The notes below the pieces were generated by a model, which was not told where the DNA came from, did no database searches, and worked only from the letters and a program-made list of their open reading frames with translations. Made by a program: the position numbers and the translations under genes. Source: an uncultured Prevotella sp. (GTDB lineage: Bacteria > Bacteroidota > Bacteroidia > Bacteroidales > Bacteroidaceae). From it: a stretch of DNA of 64,000 nucleotides. Location of the stretch: contig UQHJ01000003.1 of assembly GCA_900540885.1 (NCBI GenBank), positions 1 through 64,000 on the forward strand, read 5' to 3'. Below, piece after piece: positions 57,489 through 64,000 of the stretch (positions are counted from its first letter, which is position 1; each line of letters opens with the position of its first letter).

Positions 57489-59807
57489 ATGTTATCCATG
57501 AAATCAGTTACCTTTAAAGCGCTTACCTCCTGTGTGTTGCTCGCCTCAACCTTACAAGCACACGCACAACAAGAGGCAGCAGGCCAAGACGGCAAAGGCG
57601 AAGAGCGCAACGTAATGTTAAATGCTGCAGATGCAAACAAGCCACGTGAGATACAGATAGGTTTGCCCAGCGAAGATGTCAATGTATATGAAAATGGCCT
57701 ACCCGCCGTTTATTCATCGTCTGTTCACAAACTCTCGGCCCATTGGCGCAACGATGCCAGTCTGGGCAGTACAGGCCTACTTTCCCCTTCAGAGTCGGCT
57801 ATTACAACGGGCAATATCGCTTATGCCGTTACAGGCTTTACCGACTTTGGTCAACAACAGTTCCATGGCAAGCTTAACTACCGCATGAACCACTTCGGTA
57901 TGCAGAACTTCGACCTCAACTTTAACGGTGGAATCGGCAAAAATTGGCTCTATAATGCAGGAACGTATCAAAACTTCGACCCCGGTTCATTCAAACTCCA
58001 ATTTACTGATTATGCCGACCGCACGCAGATTTATCATGCAGGTCTTACACGCATATTGGGCGAGGGCAAGGGCTACATCTCATTACAGTATAAGCATGCC
58101 AATAGCAAGAACCCAGGCAACTTTGCCAATGCAGCCCCATTCATTTACGTAGGCGATGGATCTATCAAGAAGGTGAATGGCTTCGACCCAGGGCGCGACT
58201 CTTACGTGCCACGTAATGGGGCTTATACCTACACCGACATTATGAATGGCCAACAGAAAACGTGGAACTTCAATAAGGGCAGTGAAAACCGCTCACATGA
58301 GGTGGCTCTCCTCTCTAACTATCGTTTCGATAACGGACTGCAGTGGAAGTTTGATGCCAAGTTTATGTATGTGCCCGTCGCCAATTACGTCGATTTCGGT
58401 GGTAGCACCATTAGTAAAGTAACAGCGGCTGATGGTTATACCATCGATGAAAACGGCCAAAATCCGTATGAAGGACTCATTGAAGGCCGTCGCACGTGGT
58501 TACACTTCGGCAAGGTGACAAGTGGTATGTTCACCACCGAACTCAACAAGCAGTTTGGCCGTCATGCCGTTCGTCTCGGCCTTAATGAATGGTATTATCA
58601 CTTGAATTATCATTCATCGTCATTGCAGTGGACAGGTACAGTTGAACGCTATCCGCAGGTGCTTTATAGTATGGCAACCGACCCAACAGACCCCACACAG
58701 ACGGCTAAGCGTACACAATTCTATGGCTTTAACGAACTCAGTCCAGAGTACACGGTAGGTTCGGAAAATAAGTTGGCCGTTTACTTGACGGATAATTGGA
58801 AGATCAACAAGAAGCTAAACCTCTATTATGGTGGTCGCTTAGAGTACTATCGTATGTCGGCCGACCAAATCGCTCAGTCGCGTTTCTCTGGGTTCCATAT
58901 TGGCGACTTCAATACTTATAATCGCGATGAAAACGGCCAAATCGTAAGCACAGCACATAGTATCCACCCTGCTAATGTCACAAAGAATAAGTTGAACTAT
59001 GCAGCTACTGCCCAACTTACTTACGATGTGGTAGGTGGCTTTGGTGTCATGGCCGACGGAACGATCGCAACGCGTTTTCCACGTATCAGCGACTATGCAG
59101 GCACTGGTCCAACGGCTGAGCAGTACAAGCGCGTGACGATACCTTTGGTGCGCGGTGGTATCTATTACAAAAACAAATGGTTAGACCTCTCGTCAATGGT
59201 CACTTACATTGCGAAGTCGAACAATATCGACCAGCAAAACCTGACCAAACCTGGTACGAGTGAGGGTAAGACCGTATTGCTTATCTACAATATTCAGACT
59301 TTAGGTTGGACCACTACGGCCGAGATTAAGCCTTTCAAGAACTTCTCATTGCACGCGCTCTTCACTTATCAGAAGCCAGTGTATAAGAACTACAATGCCA
59401 GCGTAACGTTTAGCGACGGTCAACAGATGTCGGTGAATGCGAACAATATGATTGTAAAGGAAATCCCACAGATCCTTATCGAACTCGACCCGAAGTATAA
59501 CATCACGAAGGACTTGAACGTTTGGCTCTCATTCCGCTACTTTGGTAAGACTTACGCCAACCTCCAAGAGGCGCTCTACTTTAATGGCCACTGGGAAACA
59601 TTCGGTGGTATCAATTGGAACGTCAACAAGCGTCTCTCACTCGGAGCCAGCGTAGTTAACTTCCTAAACCAAAAGGGAGCGAAGGGTACAATCAGTGGCT
59701 CTGAACTCATTAAGAAGGAAGATGCTGGACAATACGCAGGTAAGTATATGAGCGGTAGTTACCTCCGTCCCTTAACCTTTGAGTTTAGCGCAAGCTTTAA
59801 GTTTTAG
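57489..59807 (+). CDS. TonB-dependent receptor
   Basis: A 772-residue outer-membrane receptor when started at 57489 (ATG 57498 is an equal choice). The signal peptide ends at LQAHAQ. A short plug-like region (about 50-150; INLPSED-like start IQIGLPSEDVNVYENGLPAVY, then SAITTGNIAYAVTGFTDFG) is followed by a barrel with many aromatic-ended strands and the terminal strand RPLTFEFSASFKF. It has no carboxypeptidase-regulatory domain and no SusD neighbour. The alpha-galactosidase gene follows after 144 bp, so an alpha-galactoside or its product may be the ligand; this is inferred. Confidence 0.88.
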   Translation: MLSMKSVTFKALTSCVLLASTLQAHAQQEAAGQDGKGEERNVMLNAADANKPREIQIGLPSEDVNVYENGLPAVYSSSVHKLSAHWRNDASLGSTGLLSPSESAITTGNIAYAVTGFTDFGQQQFHGKLNYRMNHFGMQNFDLNFNGGIGKNWLYNAGTYQNFDPGSFKLQFTDYADRTQIYHAGLTRILGEGKGYISLQYKHANSKNPGNFANAAPFIYVGDGSIKKVNGFDPGRDSYVPRNGAYTYTDIMNGQQKTWNFNKGSENRSHEVALLSNYRFDNGLQWKFDAKFMYVPVANYVDFGGSTISKVTAADGYTIDENGQNPYEGLIEGRRTWLHFGKVTSGMFTTELNKQFGRHAVRLGLNEWYYHLNYHSSSLQWTGTVERYPQVLYSMATDPTDPTQTAKRTQFYGFNELSPEYTVGSENKLAVYLTDNWKINKKLNLYYGGRLEYYRMSADQIAQSRFSGFHIGDFNTYNRDENGQIVSTAHSIHPANVTKNKLNYAATAQLTYDVVGGFGVMADGTIATRFPRISDYAGTGPTAEQYKRVTIPLVRGGIYYKNKWLDLSSMVTYIAKSNNIDQQNLTKPGTSEGKTVLLIYNIQTLGWTTTAEIKPFKNFSLHALFTYQKPVYKNYNASVTFSDGQQMSVNANNMIVKEIPQILIELDPKYNITKDLNVWLSFRYFGKTYANLQEALYFNGHWETFGGINWNVNKRLSLGASVVNFLNQKGAKGTISGSELIKKEDAGQYAGKYMSGSYLRPLTFEFSASFKF

Positions 59808-59813
59808 TTCGCT

Positions 59814-59932
59814 AATTGACGAGTTATTTAGTTAACGAGTTGACAAGTTGACGGGTAAGTTTGCTTTGCTTACCCCTATAAAAGAACAAGAGTAACTTAC
59901 CTGTTAACTCGTCAACTTGTCAACTTGTCAAC
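59814..59932. repeat. Intergenic inverted repeat, family A (copy A6)
   Basis: Left arm gttaacgagttgacaagttg, right arm ctcgtcaacttgtcaacttg, loop about 50 nt. It lies between the receptor and alpha-galactosidase genes, in a probable operon. Confidence 0.85.
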
Positions 59933-59951
59933 AAAAAAATATAAAAAAGCT

Positions 59952-62153
59952 ATGAACATCATACAGCAACTCGGCCGTCCAGCTATCGCATTGATGGCTA
60001 TGGCTATGGCCACAACGGCCGTTGACGCACAAACAGTGCGCGTAAGTACGAACAATACTGACCTCGTGTTGAAGGTTTCGCCCAAAGGTCGTCTTTATCA
60101 AGTATACTTTGGCGATAAACTGAAGAACGCCGCCGATTACGACAACCTCACTTGGAATACCTATGCTGCCTCAGACGGCGCAGTAAGTACGCGCGGCCAT
60201 GAAGTCTATGCAGGGTCGGGCAACGAAGACTATTTTGAACCCGCTGTGGCTATTACCCATGCTGACGGCAACATGACCACCTACCTTTATTATAAAGGCG
60301 TAGAGACAAAGGCCATTGAAGGTGGAACGGAAACGATCATCACCTTGCAGGACAATAAATACCCTGACACCGTAAAGTTACACTATGCCGCTTACGACAA
60401 GGAGAACGTGATCAAGGCTTGGACGGAGATAAGCCATAACGAGAAGAATCCTGTAACCTTGTGGCGCTATAGTAGCACGATGCTTTACTTTGACGCTTCC
60501 AAGTACTTCTTGACCTCTTACCATAGCGATTGGGCAAGGGAAGGACAACCCGAAACGGTACAACTCACCGCAGGAAAAAAGATAATTGACACGAAGTTGG
60601 GCACACGTGCAGCCATGCACACGGAACCCTTCTTTGAACTCGGACTGAACGAGCCCGCCAAGGAGAATGAAGGCAACGTTGTGCTCGGTACGATTGGTTG
60701 GACGGGTAACTTCCGCTTCACCTTTGAGGTGGACAACGTAGGCGGATTGCGCGTCATTCCAGCTATCAATCCGTATGCCAGCGACTATAAACTTCGTGCT
60801 GGTGAGACATTCACTACCCCAGAGTTTATCTTCACCACCAGCAGTACTGGCGTAGGGCAAGCCAGCCGCAACCTTCACGACTGGGCACGCCGTTACCAAG
60901 TCAACATGGGTATGGGCGACCGCTTGAGCTTGCTCAACAACTGGGAGAATACAGGTTTCGACTTCGATCAAAAGAGCCTGGCAGAACTGATGAAAGATGC
61001 CAAGGACTTAGGCGTTGACATGTTCTTGCTCGACGATGGTTGGTTCGCGAATAAATATCCTCGTAAGGACGACCATGCCGGCTTAGGCGACTGGGACGTA
61101 ACGCATAGCAAACTGCCTGAAGGTATTCCCGGTCTCGTACGCGATGCCAAGGCAGCAGGCGTGAAGTTTGGCATTTGGGTAGAACCCGAAATGGTCAATC
61201 CCAAGAGCGAACTCTTTGAGAAGCACCCCGACTGGGTCATTCAGCAGCCCAACCGCGAGACGTATTACTATCGCAACCAATTGGTGTTGGACATTTCCAA
61301 CCCCAAGGTGCAAGACTACGTGTTTGGCGTAGTAGACCGCATCATGACCGAAAATCCCGATGTAGCTTACTTTAAGTGGGACTGCAATAGTCCTATCACC
61401 AACATCTACTCGCCCTATCACAAGGCCAACCAAGGCAATACCTACATTGACCACGTGCGCGGTGTCTACAACGTAATGAGTCGTATTAAGGCCAAATATC
61501 CTAACTTGCCCATGATGCTCTGCTCGGGTGGTGGCGGCCGTATGGACTACGAAGCGCTGAAGTACTTTACCGAGTTCTGGTGCTCAGACGATACGGATCC
61601 CTACGAACGCCTCTATATTCAATGGAGCTTGTCAAAGTTCTTCCCTGCCAAAACGATGGGCTCGCACGTAACGAACTGGAACAAAAAGACTTCTGTAAAG
61701 TTCCGTACCGACGTATGCAGTTCTTGCAAGTTGGGCTTCGACATCGACCTCAAGCCTTTGAAGGGAACAGACGATTACACCTTCGTACAACAAGCTGTGA
61801 AGAATTGGTCACGCTTGAAACCCGTCATTCTTGACGGTGACCAATATCGCCTCGTTTCGCCTTACGAAACGGACCATAGTGCTTTGAACTACGTGTCGAA
61901 GGATAAGAGCCACGCTGTACTCTTTGCCTACAATCTCCACCCTCGCTACAAGGAACCACGCCTCTTGAAGGTGCGCATGCAAGGTCTTGACCCCCAACGT
62001 CAATATACGGTAGAGGAGATTAACCTTATGCCCGGCACACAGTCGACTTTCGACTTTAATGGCAAACGCTTTAGTGGCGACTACTTGATGAAGGTAGGAT
62101 TAGACGTACTTACTCCCGATGAGGGCACAAGCCACGTATTCGAATTGAAATAG
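59952..62153 (+). CDS. GH36 alpha-galactosidase, secreted
   Basis: A 733-residue exported enzyme that releases alpha-linked galactose from oligosaccharides or host glycans. The start at 59952 (MNIIQQLGRP) gives a signal peptide ending VDAQ at about residue 27. An N-terminal beta-supersandwich is followed by the TIM barrel: LLDDGWF at about 358-364, nucleophile D477 in YFKWDCN, the family motif CSGGGGRMDYEAL at about 521-533, and acid/base D546 in WCSDDTDPYERL. A C-terminal beta domain ends the protein. It is probably cotranscribed with the receptor upstream. Confidence 0.95.
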   Translation: MNIIQQLGRPAIALMAMAMATTAVDAQTVRVSTNNTDLVLKVSPKGRLYQVYFGDKLKNAADYDNLTWNTYAASDGAVSTRGHEVYAGSGNEDYFEPAVAITHADGNMTTYLYYKGVETKAIEGGTETIITLQDNKYPDTVKLHYAAYDKENVIKAWTEISHNEKNPVTLWRYSSTMLYFDASKYFLTSYHSDWAREGQPETVQLTAGKKIIDTKLGTRAAMHTEPFFELGLNEPAKENEGNVVLGTIGWTGNFRFTFEVDNVGGLRVIPAINPYASDYKLRAGETFTTPEFIFTTSSTGVGQASRNLHDWARRYQVNMGMGDRLSLLNNWENTGFDFDQKSLAELMKDAKDLGVDMFLLDDGWFANKYPRKDDHAGLGDWDVTHSKLPEGIPGLVRDAKAAGVKFGIWVEPEMVNPKSELFEKHPDWVIQQPNRETYYYRNQLVLDISNPKVQDYVFGVVDRIMTENPDVAYFKWDCNSPITNIYSPYHKANQGNTYIDHVRGVYNVMSRIKAKYPNLPMMLCSGGGGRMDYEALKYFTEFWCSDDTDPYERLYIQWSLSKFFPAKTMGSHVTNWNKKTSVKFRTDVCSSCKLGFDIDLKPLKGTDDYTFVQQAVKNWSRLKPVILDGDQYRLVSPYETDHSALNYVSKDKSHAVLFAYNLHPRYKEPRLLKVRMQGLDPQRQYTVEEINLMPGTQSTFDFNGKRFSGDYLMKVGLDVLTPDEGTSHVFELK

Positions 62154-62229
62154 TGATTTTAAGGTAACATAGAAAGATTGTCGTGCATTAGGGTAACAAA
62201 ATATAGACAATCGTGTAAGAAATGAGTGT

Positions 62230-62285
62230 GAACGATGAATACAAGCATTTTTCTCAAAAATGTACGTATTCATCGTTCTTTTTTA
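62230..62285 (+). terminator. Intrinsic terminator after the GH36 gene
   Basis: The stem gaacgatgaatac ... gtattcatcgttc with an inner cattttt/aaaaatg stem is followed by a T-run. Confidence 0.88.
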
Positions 62286-62368
62286 GTTCGTTTCTACAAA
62301 AAACTCTATAAGCGAATCAGCGGATTACGCTATAAAACCCTTACGTGTTTTTACCGCCGAAGATTTTT

Positions 62369-62720
62369 GTTTCATGTTTCATTTTTAGTATCTAAACTAT
62401 TGATAATCAATGTGTTAATCCGCTGAAACATAGCAGTCCGATGTTTCATTTTTAGTTTCATAGTTTCATTTTTCATTAGGAGGGGAAAATAGCGCATTGA
62501 CTACAAAGAAAAAACACTGTGGGAGCGATTTAAAAACACTGAGGGAGCGATTCAAAAACACTGTGGGAGCGTGATTGCGCTCCCTCAGTGTTTTTTTATC
62601 TGTTCCAGTACGTTGCAAAAGTGAAACATAAGTGAAACATTCAACGTATATGTTTCATATTATCAACACCTTGATATTCAGAATGTTACGAACATAAATG
62701 AAACATGAAAGTTAAAATGC
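62369..62720. repeat. Composite repeat J, copy 2
   Basis: Same order as copy 1: tgtttcat words and ttgataatcaatgt, then three tandem units at exactly 22-bp period (gggagcga cores at 62521, 62543 and 62565), the last forming a hairpin with cgctccctcagtgttttt, then gaaacat words. It is followed by a sequence like that before H2 (aaatcggtataccg, then ctccctatttt) and by the H3 arm. No gene is supported in 62286-62850. Confidence 0.83.
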
Positions 62721-62787
62721 CCCTTTTAATTACGTATATATAGAAAAATCGGTATACCGCAATTTAACTCCCTATTTTGTTTGTGGG

Positions 62788-62850
62788 CAACGCGTCCCAT
62801 CCTGTGGGCGATGCGTCCTCACTTGGGGGCGACGCGTCCTCGCGTCGGCA
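62788..62850. repeat. Left arm of family H (copy H3, incomplete)
   Basis: gcgtcctcacttgggggcga and cgcgtcctcgcgtcggcata match the left arm of H2 with a few changes. The inner hairpins and right arm are missing; the sequence changes at 62850/62851 into the decayed tape-measure gene. Confidence 0.75.
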
Positions 62851-63120
62851 TACTTGTCGGCCGCCGTCTTTTGAATGTTATTCAGTGCATAGCCCTTAAC
62901 GCTCGCGTCGAGTCGGTGAAGTCTTGTATCGTCGTCTTTAAGCCATTAATAGTACTAATGGATTGGTTTATATTTGATATTTTATCTGAGAACCGATAAA
63001 CTGCGCTTTTTGCCTCTTCTATGGTTTTAACGACCTCCTTTGTAGAAGAGCTATAAACCCTAACTGTTCTTTCCCGTCAATAGCGAGCCTTAAGTTGAAT
63101 TTTATTTCTTTTGAAGCCAT
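62851..63120 (-). pseudogene. Relic of a phage tail tape-measure gene (N-terminal part, frameshifted)
   Basis: On the minus strand, an ATG at 63118-63120 opens MASKEIKFNLRLAIDGKEQ. A one-base shift near 63063 is then needed to continue as TVRVYSSSTKEVVKTIEEAK, SAVYRFSDKISNINQSISTI and NGLKTTIQDFTDSTRALRAMH (stop at 62882). A second shift gives LNNIQKTAADK before the H3 arm begins at 62850. The start and the following helix are like those of tape-measure proteins of Bacteroidales phages, in my judgement. About 90 residues remain of a protein usually many hundreds long, so it is dead. Confidence 0.6.
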
Positions 63121-63134
63121 ATATTTATTGAGTT
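63102..63134. repeat. Direct repeat R1 (33 bp) left of the small membrane-protein gene
   Basis: The sequence containing tttcttttgaagccatatat is repeated at 63516-63547 with one base fewer. It covers the start codon of the tape-measure relic on the minus strand. Confidence 0.85.
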
Positions 63135-63192
63135 TTTACTTGGTTAGTAAATTATAAAGTCACACCTTTGCGAAACTAATACCTTTTGCGAT

Positions 63193-63528
63193 ATGGAAAG
63201 CGAACAAAAGCCGAAAGAGATCAAAATAGAATTTACTTGCGAAGTGAAAGAGAAACCACTCTCTCCAAAGTTGCAAAAGCGAAAGAAGAGAGCAGATGCG
63301 GCTGAAACATTTTTTAGCCTCATCGTGGTAATACTTTTAATACTTATCCCTTATTTTGTTGTGTCCACTAACGATTGGACAGACGCACAGTACACGTTAT
63401 TTTTTACGTTATTGGGCGCGTTATGCTTTTCAATTTGCGCGGTGCGTCTATGCCATTTTATATATAAAAACCCTACGCTTAAGAAGGAAAGAGGAAACGA
63501 CTTCTTCCCCTCGGATTATTTCTTTTGA
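63193..63528 (+). CDS. Small hypothetical protein with two membrane segments
   Basis: A 111-residue protein of unknown function. A charged, Lys/Glu-rich N-terminus (1-36) precedes two membrane segments (about 38-58, FFSLIVVILLILIPYFVV, and about 67-91, YTLFFTLLGALCFSICAVRLCHFIY), then a short basic tail. It is on the strand opposite to the phage tail remnants and lies exactly between the two direct repeats R1 and R2, as an added gene would. After R2 a second, aborted start (ATG at 63547, MKSEQQ then stop) repeats its first residues (MESEQK). No family is recognised. Confidence 0.6.
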   Translation: MESEQKPKEIKIEFTCEVKEKPLSPKLQKRKKRADAAETFFSLIVVILLILIPYFVVSTNDWTDAQYTLFFTLLGALCFSICAVRLCHFIYKNPTLKKERGNDFFPSDYFF

Positions 63529-63547
63529 AGCCATATATTATTGAGTT
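63516..63547. repeat. Direct repeat R2 (32 bp) right of the small membrane-protein gene
   Basis: A second copy of the R1 sequence. On the minus strand it again begins a frame with MASKEI, which then diverges. The 3' end of the small gene overlaps it. Confidence 0.85.
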
Positions 63548-63567
63548 ATGAAAAGCGAACAGCAATA
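63547..63567 (+). pseudogene. Aborted second copy of the small gene start
   Basis: ATG followed by aaaagcgaacagcaa and a stop resembles the start of the gene at 63193 (atggaaagcgaacaaaag). Only six codons remain. Confidence 0.4.
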
Positions 63568-63597
63568 GCACGTACCATTTGGCTTCCGCCTTATTAT

Positions 63598-63996
63598 TGA
63601 TCCTTCAACCCCTTCATCAAGCTAACAAGCCGCTCACGCGTCTCGTCTTTACCGACTGGTGGCACGTGGGCGGCTTGCGTTGTGTGTGAAGTGGCTTCGT
63701 TATCCCAAGGTAAGGGCAATAGCGTTTTGGGGGATACAACACCAATGATATATCTTATGGGCAATCATTGTATCAAATTCTTTCCAGTTTTGCAAATATT
63801 GGAAAGGATTTGATGATTTTTGAATGCTTAGACTTATGCAAACCCATTTCACCAGTATGAAGTGCCAATTTGGCATTTCAAAATGCCTCCAATCACGTCC
63901 ATCATTCTTTATCACATTGTCCTCTTCTGTTGCATAGCCAAGAGCATTTACAGCGCCATACCATATGATGTCTTTGTCTATGATAGTTGTGCACAC
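63598..63996 (-). pseudogene. Phage-tail-like gene remnant(s), cut by the window edge or frameshifted
   Basis: One minus-strand frame (63700-63996) encodes IIWYGAVNALGYATEEDNVI, DWRHFEMPNWHFILVKWVCI and KEFDTMIAHKIYHWCCIP. In the overlapping +1 frame the sequence continues to 63598 as SPKTLLPLPWDNEATSHTTQ, AAHVPPVGKDETRERLVSLMKGLKDQ and a stop. Both halves look protein-like and join at about 63733, near a run of five C and four A. It lies directly before the tape-measure relic, where tail assembly chaperone genes are found. Either one gene with a frameshift (decay or programmed) or two overlapping genes would fit. I do not recognise the family with certainty. Confidence 0.4.
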
Positions 63997-64000
63997 GGAA

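Noticed and set aside
62781..62999. 72-residue plus-strand frame over the H3 arm
   Set aside because: It spans the repeat arm and the antisense of the tape-measure relic; the minus-strand reading makes better sense.

Overview
The window comes from a member of the Bacteroidales, most likely the Prevotellaceae. The evidence is: promoters of the Bacteroidota type (a TAnnTTTG -7 box, e.g. before acpP, greA and hisS), many secreted proteins with type IX-like C-terminal motifs, TonB-dependent receptors beside surface lipoproteins, the gene order acpP-fabF-rnc, and membrane-bound TPR/helix-turn-helix regulators typical of the order. The genus is an inference.

Layout. 1-1.4 kb: a repeat arm and a Fic-family AMPylase gene. 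1.5-14.8 kb (minus strand): three very large secreted proteins, namely a 2200-residue adhesin-like protein, an M6-type metalloprotease and a 993-residue protein with a type IX sorting domain. A TPR/HTH membrane regulator (15.2-16.9 kb) is divergent from them. 17.0-23.6 kb (minus): an outer-membrane locus of TonB-dependent receptor, DUF5689 lipoprotein, choice-of-anchor lipoprotein and DNA/RNA non-specific nuclease, which together suggest nucleic-acid scavenging. 23.6-24.8 kb: a composite repeat. 24.8-29.7 kb (plus): acpP, fabF and an rnc gene with a very long C-terminal tail, then tRNA-Arg(CCG). 30.3-37.3 kb (minus): a TPR-CHAT protease-like protein, a FecR-like secreted protein, a CHASE2 membrane sensor and an OmpA-family protein, a putative envelope-sensing module. 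37.6-40 kb: a secreted OB-fold-like protein, greA and a HIT hydrolase. 40.2-47.8 kb (minus): an amino-sugar/sialic acid operon (neuraminate lyase, mutarotase-symporter fusion, AGE-family epimerase, GH20 hexosaminidase). 47.9-52 kb: a GH2 beta-galactosidase. 52.4-55.3 kb: hisS and a GltD-like oxidoreductase. 55.6-57.2 kb: a second TPR/HTH regulator (DUF6377 type). 57.5-62.2 kb: a TonB-dependent receptor and a GH36 alpha-galactosidase. 62.2-64 kb: a second copy of the composite repeat running into decayed phage tail genes (tape-measure relic) and a small membrane-protein gene flanked by direct repeats.

The clearest theme outside the genes is the intergenic DNA. Nearly every gap holds a long inverted repeat, and these fall into several sequence families, some present up to six times. 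The most intriguing items are the CHASE2/FecR/CHAT/OmpA cluster, the two-copy composite repeat with exact 22-bp periodicity, the phage relic with a duplicated tape-measure start, and the nuclease-receptor locus.
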